A stretch of DNA of 64,000 nucleotides from Porphyrobacter sp. SLTP (GTDB lineage: Bacteria; Pseudomonadota; Alphaproteobacteria; Sphingomonadales; Sphingomonadaceae): assembly GCF_009905735.1 (NCBI RefSeq), contig NZ_JAAALE010000001.1, positions 186,001-250,000 on the forward strand, in the 5' to 3' direction. This document shows positions 17,635-24,719 of the stretch, piece by piece. Below the pieces are notes generated by a model. That model worked only from the letters and a program-made list of their open reading frames with translations, was not told where the DNA came from and did not search any database. The position numbers were made by a program, and so were the translations under genes. Each line of letters starts with the position of its first letter. Position 1 is the stretch's first letter.

Positions 17635-18203
17635 GCCAGATCCCTCCCGGCCGCAAAGCTCTTGGCGCCGAGCACCACCTGCTTGCCGACCAGCTCCAGC
17701 TGCCCCCGCGCGCGTTCATCCAGACATTCGCCATCGGGCGAGAATAGCCCGCGATAGGTGCGGATTGTCGCGCCCATCGGGGTCGGCCAGCCGCGCAAGG
17801 CATGGGTGATCGCGCGCATGGTGAGCAGGGTCGACATCGACGCCTGATCGCCGAACGCGGTGGCAATCAGCCCCACCGCGCGGCCATCGAGATAGGGGCG
17901 TTCATCACGCGCAAGGTCTTCGAGGTAATCGAGCGCATTCTTGACCACGCCCGAAATCGTGCCGTGATATCCCGGTGCGGCAATCAGCAAGCCATCGGCC
18001 GCGCGCACCGCTGCGACCATCTCGGCCCCTTGTGAGGGATCATGCAGCGGACCGAGATAGTGGGGCAGGGCGGTCAGATATTCGCCGCCGAACACCGTCA
18101 CTTCTGCCCCTTCGCTCGCGGCAATTCCGGCGGCGAGGCGTAGCGCCTGCTCGGTGGAGGAGCCGGGATTGACCGTGCCGCCAAGGGCTACGATTCGGGT
18201 CAT
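17631..18203 (-). CDS. NAD(P)H-dependent FMN reductase (MsuE/SsuE-like), candidate SmoA-type partner
   Basis: 190 residues of the flavodoxin-like NADPH-dependent FMN reductase family. The N-terminus is MTRIVALGGTVNPGSSTEQA (flavin phosphate loop), followed by the conserved APGYHGTISGVVKNALDYLEDL. It would supply FMNH2 to a two-component flavin monooxygenase. Such a monooxygenase lies at 28766, and both sit in the sulfoquinovose island. It overlaps glpD upstream and the RibB-like gene downstream by ATGA junctions, so it is tightly co-translated. As I recall, the Agrobacterium SmoA flavin reductase is of a different fold family; if so this would be a non-orthologous replacement. Confidence 0.86.
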   Translation of the reverse strand: MTRIVALGGTVNPGSSTEQALRLAAGIAASEGAEVTVFGGEYLTALPHYLGPLHDPSQGAEMVAAVRAADGLLIAAPGYHGTISGVVKNALDYLEDLARDERPYLDGRAVGLIATAFGDQASMSTLLTMRAITHALRGWPTPMGATIRTYRGLFSPDGECLDERARGQLELVGKQVVLGAKSFAAGRDLA

Positions 18204-19690
18204 GCGGGGGTAATCCTTTCGGTGATGTAGGCAGCGAGCCGCGCGGTTTGCGCGTCCGTGAAATGCAGGCCGAGCTTCGTCCGCCGCCACAACACGTCAG
18301 CGGCAGTGCGGGCCCATTCGTGAGCGATGAGGTAATCGACTTCCGCCGCCGTCAGCCCGTGGCCGAACGCCTCGCCGAGATCGGCAGGCGAGGTCGCATC
18401 GCCGAGGACGGTCGCGGCGCAGGTGCCATAAAGGCGGATCAGGCGATTGGCCTCGCGTGATCCCAGAAAGGGATAACGCGCGGCCAGATCGCGGGCGAGG
18501 GCGGGCGCATCGAACCGCCCGAAATCGCCGCCGGGCAGGAATGCTTTGCCCGTCCAATCCTCGCCTTCCAGCACCGGCAGGAAGGGTTCAAGCTGGCGGA
18601 TCGCCTCGGCGGCGAGTTCGCGGTAGGTGGTGATCTTGCCGCCGAACACCGAGAGCAAAGGCGCCGCGCCGTCCGCTCCGCCGTCGAGTTCAAAGCTGTA
18701 GCCGCGGGTTGCCGCTTCCGGCTTGCCCGAGCCGTCGTCAATCAGCGGGCGCACCCCGGAATAGGTCCACACGACATCGGCGGGGGTGACGGGCTTGCGG
18801 AAATACTCCGACGCGCCTGCGCAGAGGTAAGCGATTTCCTCGGCACTGGCGCGCACCTCGTCGAGGCTGCCGTCGTGATCGACATCGGTGGTGCCGATCA
18901 GCGTGAAGTCCTGCTCGTAAGGGATGGCGAAGAAGATCCGCCCATCAGGCAACTGGAAGAAATAGGCGTAATCGTGGTCGAACAGCTTGCGCACCACGAT
19001 GTGCGAGCCCCGCACAAGTCGCATCTTCTGCGCCGTAGGCTCGCCCGCGCGGCCTAGCAGGTCGAGCACGCGGGGGCCTGCCGCATTGACGACGGCGCGG
19101 GCGTGGAAAGTCTCGCCCCCCGCTTCGATCCGCCATTGATCGCCCTCGCGGGTCAGTGCCGTCACCTCGCAGCGGGTACGCACCTCCGCGCCGCGATCCG
19201 CCGCGTCGCGGGCGTTCAGCACCACCAGCCGCGCATCATCCACCCAGCCATCGGAATAGGCGAAGGCGCGGGTGTATTCCGGCTTGAGCGGCGCGCCGGC
19301 CGGATGGCGGGTCAGGTCGACACCTTCGGCTGAGGGCAGATATTTGCGCCCGCCGATATGGTCGTAGAGGAACAGGCCCAGTCGCAGCAGCCAGCGCGGG
19401 CGCAGGCCGGGGCGGTGGGGCAGGATGAAGCGCAGCGGCCAGATGATGTGCGGCGCGATGCCCCACAGCACCTCCCGCTCGGTCAGCGCCTCGCGCACCA
19501 GCGCAAATTCGTAATGCTCAAGGTAGCGCAAGCCGCCGTGGATCAGCTTGGTGGAATTGGATGAGGTGCCTTCCGCCAGATCGCCGCGTTCCAGCAGCAG
19601 CACCTTTGCCCCGCGCCCGGCGGCATCGCGGGCGATCCCGGCGCCGTTCACGCCGCCGCCGATCACCGCAAGGTCGAAGACATCGGGCAT
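18200..19690 (-). CDS. glpD: FAD-dependent glycerol-3-phosphate dehydrogenase
   Basis: Oxidises sn-glycerol-3-phosphate to dihydroxyacetone phosphate, passing electrons to quinone at the inner membrane. The 496-residue protein has the N-terminal FAD-binding fold (DVFDLAVIGGGVNGAGIARD), the LIHGGLRYLEHYEFALVREAL segment and a C-terminal DAO_C-like domain ending in a typical GlpD tail. The start at 19690 overlaps the yeiH-like stop (TGATG). No glycerol kinase is seen nearby. In this operon it most plausibly handles the glycerol released from sulfoquinovosyl glycerol, after phosphorylation by a kinase encoded elsewhere; that link is inferred. Confidence 0.93.
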   Translation of the reverse strand: MPDVFDLAVIGGGVNGAGIARDAAGRGAKVLLLERGDLAEGTSSNSTKLIHGGLRYLEHYEFALVREALTEREVLWGIAPHIIWPLRFILPHRPGLRPRWLLRLGLFLYDHIGGRKYLPSAEGVDLTRHPAGAPLKPEYTRAFAYSDGWVDDARLVVLNARDAADRGAEVRTRCEVTALTREGDQWRIEAGGETFHARAVVNAAGPRVLDLLGRAGEPTAQKMRLVRGSHIVVRKLFDHDYAYFFQLPDGRIFFAIPYEQDFTLIGTTDVDHDGSLDEVRASAEEIAYLCAGASEYFRKPVTPADVVWTYSGVRPLIDDGSGKPEAATRGYSFELDGGADGAAPLLSVFGGKITTYRELAAEAIRQLEPFLPVLEGEDWTGKAFLPGGDFGRFDAPALARDLAARYPFLGSREANRLIRLYGTCAATVLGDATSPADLGEAFGHGLTAAEVDYLIAHEWARTAADVLWRRTKLGLHFTDAQTARLAAYITERITPA

Positions 19691-20784
19691 CAGATCATCC
19701 ACCACGCAAAGCCCAGCGCCGCCGCAAGCGAGGCGATGGTCGCCGCCAGCACCGGCATCACCGACCGCCAGCCGAGGCCAAGCAACAGATCGGTCCGCGT
19801 CCGCATCGCTGTGGCGGTGACGGCCAGGAGCAGCAAGGTCTTTGACAGGGTCAGCGCATAGTCCGCGAGATCAGCGGGCAGGGTGATGAGCGAGTTCACC
19901 CCCACCAGCGCCAGAAACGCCAGAATAAAGCCCGGCAGCAGCGGCACGCGCGTCCGGCCCACGCCTTCGGGCAGAGGTTCGGCGCGGGCGATCCACAGCG
20001 CGGCGAGCGTCACCAGCGGGGCGAGCAGGGCAACGCGGGTAAGCTTCACCACAGTCGCCTGCGCGCCCGCGGCGTCCGAAACCGCGAAGCCTGCGCCAAT
20101 CGCCTGCGCGACATCATGGATCGATGCGCCGACAAGGAACCCCGCCTGCGCATCGGTAAAGCCGAGCATCCGGGTCAGCGGCGGATAGGTGACGAGCGCA
20201 ATCGCGCTGGCGGCGGCGAGGATTACCAGCGTCAGGGTGAAAAGCGCCTGATCGATCCGCTCGCGCCCGATCACGCCATACAGCGCCAGCGCCGCCGAAG
20301 CCCCGCAGATCGCGGTCGCCCCGCCGCCGAGCAGGCCGACCGATTGGCTCTGACCGGTCAGGCGCGCGGCAGCGAGGGCGGCGATCAGCGCGGCAGCCAT
20401 TACCAGCGCAAGTCCAAGGAACGGCACCAAACCCATCGCCATCACCTGCATCGCGGTGACCTGCACCCCGAGCAGCACGATCCCGGCGCGCAGGCCGTGG
20501 CGCGAGACCCAGTCGAGTCCTTCATGGGTGCGGGGGTCTGTGGCCGCAAAATTCAGCGCAAGGCCGAGCAGCAAGCCCGCCAGAATGATCGGGACCCCGT
20601 AATTCTGGCTGAGCCACGCAGCCGCCGCACCGGCAATGGCGCAGATCGCCAGGCCTGGAACGAAGCGCGAGAGCGGCTTCTTCTCGGCTTTGGCAGCGGC
20701 TGAAGCAGCCGTATCGGCGAGCATGATCTCGCCGAACAGGTCGCCGGCAAAAGCCTCGTAATCGGGGCGCGCATCGCGCTTCAT
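19690..20784 (-). CDS. YeiH-family putative sulfate/sulfite exporter
   Basis: A 364-residue, roughly 10-helix inner-membrane protein. It carries family signatures GLLLGLALNFAATDPRTHEGLDWV, GLLGGGATAICGASAALALYGVIG and GFLVGASIHDVAQAIGAGFAVSD (UPF0324/YeiH family). Members are annotated as putative sulfate exporters and are often near sulfonate-degrading genes. Here it would export the sulfite released by the monooxygenase at 28766, protecting the cell. It is co-transcribed with glpD (1-bp stop/start overlap). Export of sulfite is inferred, not shown. Confidence 0.87.
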   Translation of the reverse strand: MKRDARPDYEAFAGDLFGEIMLADTAASAAAKAEKKPLSRFVPGLAICAIAGAAAAWLSQNYGVPIILAGLLLGLALNFAATDPRTHEGLDWVSRHGLRAGIVLLGVQVTAMQVMAMGLVPFLGLALVMAAALIAALAAARLTGQSQSVGLLGGGATAICGASAALALYGVIGRERIDQALFTLTLVILAAASAIALVTYPPLTRMLGFTDAQAGFLVGASIHDVAQAIGAGFAVSDAAGAQATVVKLTRVALLAPLVTLAALWIARAEPLPEGVGRTRVPLLPGFILAFLALVGVNSLITLPADLADYALTLSKTLLLLAVTATAMRTRTDLLLGLGWRSVMPVLAATIASLAAALGFAWWMI

Positions 20785-20868
20785 GCCGGTAAGCCTGCCT
20801 TATGTCTCACGGTGTCATAGCTCTACTCCGCAAGCCTCATAAATGCAACCGCACGGCTTCCCGCGCGC

Positions 20869-22134
20869 CTACGAAAGCAGATCGGCCGCGTCATCATCTG
20901 GACGCCGGATTACCGGCAGCAGCCACTGGAACCATGCCAGCGCAACCAGATAGGACGAGGCGGCAAAGATGAACAGCGGCACGAAGCCGAAGCCTGCATC
21001 GAGCACGCGGCCAGTAACCAGCGAAATCGCCACCCCGCCCATATTGCCCATGAACGCGCCGAACGCCGTCACTCGCCCGACCTTGGCGTTGGGGACGACA
21101 TCGGTGATGGTCGAGAACAGCGAGAGCGAGAAGCCCTGATGCCCGGCCATCACCACCCCGATCATGACGGCCACGGGCCAGAAGGCGTTGAGCTCCAGCA
21201 CCAGCGGCAGCGGTGCGACCAGCAGGGCCGAGGCCAGCATCACGCCCTTGCGCACCCGGTTGGGGCTGTAACCGCGCTCCAGCAGCTTGGTCGACACCCA
21301 CCCCGCCAGCAGCGCGCCGAGGCCTGACCCGGCGAAGGCAATCGCCAGCGGCACCGCGAGTTCCAGCGTGGTGAGGCCAAATTCCTTGCGGTAATAATCC
21401 GCCAGCCAGAAGTTGATGAACCACCAGGTCATGTCCGACAGCGCCTTGGCGCCGACGATTGCCCAGGTGGCGCGGTTGGCGAGGATGGCGCCGTAGCGCG
21501 CGCTCTCGCCGCCCGGATCGGGACTGTCCGCCAGCGTGCGCTCGCGCAATTGCGCTACTCCGCGCGCCAGCCACATCCATGCGAGCAGGGAGAGAAATCC
21601 GCCGATCCCGCCCGCCACCAGCGCGCCGCGCCAGCCCACCGCCAGGGCAAGGGCCGGGATGACGAACGGCATTGCAATCGTCCCTGCGCCCGCCAGCATG
21701 GTCGCAAAGCCGAAGGCGAAGCTGCGCTTGTCCGGCGGGAACAGGCTCGCGACGGTCTTGATCGTCAGCGGGGTCTGCACTGCCTCGGTCACGCCAAGCC
21801 CGACACGCGCGGCGACCACCTGCGCGGTCGAGAGCGCCCAGCCATGGGCCATCGCGGCGAGGCTCCACGCGGTTGCTCCCACCTGCATCGAACGGTTCAC
21901 GCCGAGCCGGTCGACCAGCCAGCCGGTGAACAGGAAAGCGAAAGCGGCGGAGAATTGCGTGACGGCGGCGAGATCACCGAAGTCACTATCGCTCCAACCG
22001 AAATCGGCCATCATGTCGGGCTTGAGGATCGCAATGATCGGGCGGTCCATCGCATTGAACACGCCCGCGATGCACAGCACCGTGAACAGTGACCAGCGCA
22101 GCCGCGCGGATATGGGCGAGGAAGGTTGGGCCAT
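20869..22134 (-). CDS. MFS transporter, anion:cation symporter (hexuronate permease-like) family; candidate sulfoquinovose(-glycoside) importer
   Basis: A 421-residue, 12-helix inner-membrane carrier. NAMDRPIIAILKPDMMADFGWSDSDFGDL and ARVGLGVTEAVQTPLTIKTVASLFPPDKRSFAFG resemble the ACS family, which imports hexuronates, galactonate and other anionic organic solutes with cations. Sulfoquinovose is an anionic sugar, so an ACS carrier makes chemical sense in place of the ABC importer of the Agrobacterium sulfo-SMO cluster. The start ATG at 22134 has AGGA 7 bp upstream. It lies 84 bp before the yeiH-like gene on the same strand and downstream of the TonB receptor. Confidence 0.85.
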   Translation of the reverse strand: MAQPSSPISARLRWSLFTVLCIAGVFNAMDRPIIAILKPDMMADFGWSDSDFGDLAAVTQFSAAFAFLFTGWLVDRLGVNRSMQVGATAWSLAAMAHGWALSTAQVVAARVGLGVTEAVQTPLTIKTVASLFPPDKRSFAFGFATMLAGAGTIAMPFVIPALALAVGWRGALVAGGIGGFLSLLAWMWLARGVAQLRERTLADSPDPGGESARYGAILANRATWAIVGAKALSDMTWWFINFWLADYYRKEFGLTTLELAVPLAIAFAGSGLGALLAGWVSTKLLERGYSPNRVRKGVMLASALLVAPLPLVLELNAFWPVAVMIGVVMAGHQGFSLSLFSTITDVVPNAKVGRVTAFGAFMGNMGGVAISLVTGRVLDAGFGFVPLFIFAASSYLVALAWFQWLLPVIRRPDDDAADLLS

Positions 22135-22181
22135 CACGGGTTCCTAGAGTTCAAGCACGCAGCAGGGCAAGCAAGGCCAGA

Positions 22182-22214
22182 CAAAAAGGGCCGCCGGATC
22201 GCTCCGACGGCCCT
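22182..22214 (-). terminator. Intrinsic terminator of the TonB-receptor gene
   Basis: Minus-strand stem AGGGCCGTCGGA / TCCGGCGGCCCT (one mismatch-type pair, 4-base loop) followed by TTTTTG. It is 25 bp past the receptor stop at 22240 and just before the MFS gene, so it should limit read-through from receptor to permease operon. Confidence 0.85.
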
Positions 22215-22239
22215 TGTTGATGTCACGTTGCCACGCGGG

Positions 22240-24555
22240 TCAGAACGTCCGCACACGCAGGCTGATGCCGAAGTAGCGGTCAGCATCGCGCGGGATCTGC
22301 AAGCGGCGCCCGTTCTCGATATTGAGCAGCACGTAGCTCTCATCGGTGATGTTGCGGGCGTGGAAGGTCAGGCGGTACTTGTCGTCCGGATCAGAGAAGC
22401 CGAGCGAGGCGTTCCAGATGCCGTAGGGGTCAATCTGGGTGGTCGGCGACTGGCCAAGGTCGGAGAACTGCGTGCTGGTGTGGCGGTAATCGGTGTTGAG
22501 GTACAGCGTCACCCCGCCCAGTTCCTTGGTGTAATCCCCGCCGATGGTGTAGACGAACTTCGGCGCCAGCGGCAGCACAGTGCCATTGCGTGCGTCGGGC
22601 GCGTTGGTGGTCGGGTTCGGGTTGAACTGCTTGACCCGCGCGTCGGCATAGGCCGCGCTGGCGCGCAGGTTCAGCCCGTCGATCGGGTTGACCACGAGAT
22701 CGGCCTCAAAGCCTTCGCTCTTCACCGTGCCCGCGTTGGTTAGGTTCGAAATCGTCGCGGTGTTGACGACGATGAAGTTGTTGGCCTGGAACCCGTCATA
22801 CTCAACCGTGAAGGCCGCGACGTTGAGCTGGACGCGGTTGTCGAGGAACTGCGTCTTCGCCCCGATTTCGAAGCTGTCCGACAGCTCTTCGGAAATTGGC
22901 ACCGCGTTGTTCGGTGCGGTGTGGTTGAAGAACACGTTGAAGGCCGGACCCTTGTAGCCGCGGGTGTACGAGCCGTAGAGCATGATGTCTTCCGACGGCT
23001 TGAACTGGATCGCCGCACGACCCGACAGGTTGCCGTTGGTCGTCTCGCCGCGGCTGGTGTTGGTGCCGTTGCCGCCGCTGGCGATGGTGCCGCCCGCCGG
23101 GTTGCCATTGGTGCCGGGGCCAGTTGCGGGCAGACCGGTGGTCCGGTTCACCGCCGGTGCGCGGGTGTGGGTGAATTCAAGATCATCCCAAGTGTAGCGC
23201 AGTCCGCCGGTCAGCGAGAGCTGATCCGTGATCTGGTAGGTGGCCTGTCCGAACAGCGCATAGTTCTTTGACCGCACGTCGCTGCGCGAGGTGGCGAAGG
23301 GGAACAGCGTGTTGACCGTATCGGAAACATTGCATGGGATCGCCCCGCCCGGCAGCGCCGCCAGGGTCGAGGTGGCACAGGTCACGCCCTGACGGGTGAA
23401 GTCCTGGGTGTTGTCCGATTGCCAAGCGAAGGCGCCGACCTGATAGAAGAACGGCTTCGACTGGTCCGAGGCAAGGCGGATTTCGGCAGAGACCTGTTCG
23501 GTCTTCACCGTGCCGACATCGTGCAGCTGCCCGGCCGTGGTGATCGCGCGCGGCAGGAAGTCACCGTCGCGGTTCTCGGTGTTCTCCCAGTTGCGGTAGC
23601 CGAGCACCACGCTGAGCGTGTGGGTGTCGGTGATCTCGAAATCGCCGGTGCCGGTCAGGCTCCACTGCTGATCCTGCGTGCTGGTAACGAGGTCATTGTT
23701 GATGAAGCGCTGGTTCTCGCCAATCGCCACGCCGTTCGGCAGGCCGAGCAGCGCATCCTGCGCCGCGCCGCGGCTGGCGCCGGTCACATCGACGCAGCAA
23801 TCGTCATCAGCCTTGTAGTAGTCCGCGATCAGGCGAACGGTGTTGCCGCCGTCGTCATAATCTATGATCCCGCGCACGCCGTAACGCTCGTAACCATTGA
23901 CCTTGTCGTTGCGGCCGCCGTTGATGTTGGTGATGTTGCCATCAAAGCTGCCGTAGAAGCCGGTCAGGCGGGCGCTGAGGTTTTCACCCAGCGGGCCAGA
24001 AATGGCGGCGCGCAGGCGATATTCCTCGCCCTCGAACCAGTCGGCGCTGGCTTCGGCTTCAAAGCTGTCGGTGCCGCCCTTGGACACGATGTTGACCAAA
24101 CCGGCGGAAGCATTGCGGCCGAACAGCGTGCCCTGCGGCCCGCGCAGAACTTCAAGCCGCTGGAGATCAACCAGATCCATGAAGGCCTGACCCGAACGCG
24201 ACAGCACCACGCCGTCGACAACGGTGGACACAGACGGTTCAGCCGCGACTGAGAAGCTGATCGTGCCGACGCCGCGCATCACGATCGCGCTGTTGGCGCT
24301 GGTGGTGCCCTTGCGGAAGGTCACCGAAGGAACGACGGTCGAGATGTTCTCGAGGCTGATGACCCCTGCCTGGATCAGGCGGTCGCCCGAAACCGCAGTG
24401 ATCGCGATCGGCACGTCCTGGACGTTTTCCTCGACCTTCTGGGCGGTTACGATGATTTCTTCGACCTGCGCCATGGCCGGCGCGGTGTGCATCAGCGCCA
24501 GCGAACTGGCGGAAATGGCGAGCGTTTTGAGCGCAATTCGGGTGGTGGCGGACAT
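22240..24555 (-). CDS. TonB-dependent receptor of the sulfoquinovose island
   Basis: A 771-residue outer-membrane receptor. A signal peptide (TLAISASSLALMHTAPAMAQ) and TonB box (VEEIIVTAQK) precede a plug with VLRGPQGTLFGRNASAGLVNIVSKGG, then a 22-strand-type barrel ending in aromatic RTF. There is no STN domain, so it is an importer rather than a signal transducer. The ATG at 24555 has a GGAGAG site; the leader carries interleaved inverted repeats. It is divergent from the sulfoquinovosidase gene and on the same strand as the MFS-yeiH-glpD operon. Uptake of sulfoquinovosyl glycerol or a related glycoside is inferred from context only. Confidence 0.88.
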   Translation of the reverse strand: MSATTRIALKTLAISASSLALMHTAPAMAQVEEIIVTAQKVEENVQDVPIAITAVSGDRLIQAGVISLENISTVVPSVTFRKGTTSANSAIVMRGVGTISFSVAAEPSVSTVVDGVVLSRSGQAFMDLVDLQRLEVLRGPQGTLFGRNASAGLVNIVSKGGTDSFEAEASADWFEGEEYRLRAAISGPLGENLSARLTGFYGSFDGNITNINGGRNDKVNGYERYGVRGIIDYDDGGNTVRLIADYYKADDDCCVDVTGASRGAAQDALLGLPNGVAIGENQRFINNDLVTSTQDQQWSLTGTGDFEITDTHTLSVVLGYRNWENTENRDGDFLPRAITTAGQLHDVGTVKTEQVSAEIRLASDQSKPFFYQVGAFAWQSDNTQDFTRQGVTCATSTLAALPGGAIPCNVSDTVNTLFPFATSRSDVRSKNYALFGQATYQITDQLSLTGGLRYTWDDLEFTHTRAPAVNRTTGLPATGPGTNGNPAGGTIASGGNGTNTSRGETTNGNLSGRAAIQFKPSEDIMLYGSYTRGYKGPAFNVFFNHTAPNNAVPISEELSDSFEIGAKTQFLDNRVQLNVAAFTVEYDGFQANNFIVVNTATISNLTNAGTVKSEGFEADLVVNPIDGLNLRASAAYADARVKQFNPNPTTNAPDARNGTVLPLAPKFVYTIGGDYTKELGGVTLYLNTDYRHTSTQFSDLGQSPTTQIDPYGIWNASLGFSDPDDKYRLTFHARNITDESYVLLNIENGRRLQIPRDADRYFGISLRVRTF

Positions 24556-24583
24556 CGTGTTTCTCTCCCCTACATCGTGATCG

Positions 24584-24616
24584 GGTCTTTCGGGCGATAG
24601 CAAAGACCATCGCCCG
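24584..24616 (-). promoter_or_regulatory. Interleaved inverted repeats in the TonB-receptor leader
   Basis: Two perfect inverted repeats are interleaved. GGTCTTT (24584-24590) pairs with AAAGACC (24602-24608), and CGGGCGAT (24591-24598) pairs with ATCGCCCG (24609-24616). In the receptor transcript this is an 8-bp hairpin whose loop is complementary to the bases right after it, 29-61 nt upstream of the start codon. It could be alternative RNA hairpins, a partial pseudoknot, or a DNA operator shared by the divergent genes. Confidence 0.5.
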
Positions 24617-24719
24617 TGCGGTCGATCTTTCAGCGCTCGGGTTGCGCTTTCCGCTGCGATCTGTCAAGCGGTGTCACAACGGGCCAAGGGATAGCTCGGT
24701 GAGGAAACCTGGGACGAAA

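Noticed and set aside
24642..24719. 26-residue N-terminal extension of the sulfoquinovosidase
   Set aside because: Arg/Ser-rich, begins with TTG and lacks a ribosome-binding site; homology begins after the ATG at 24720.
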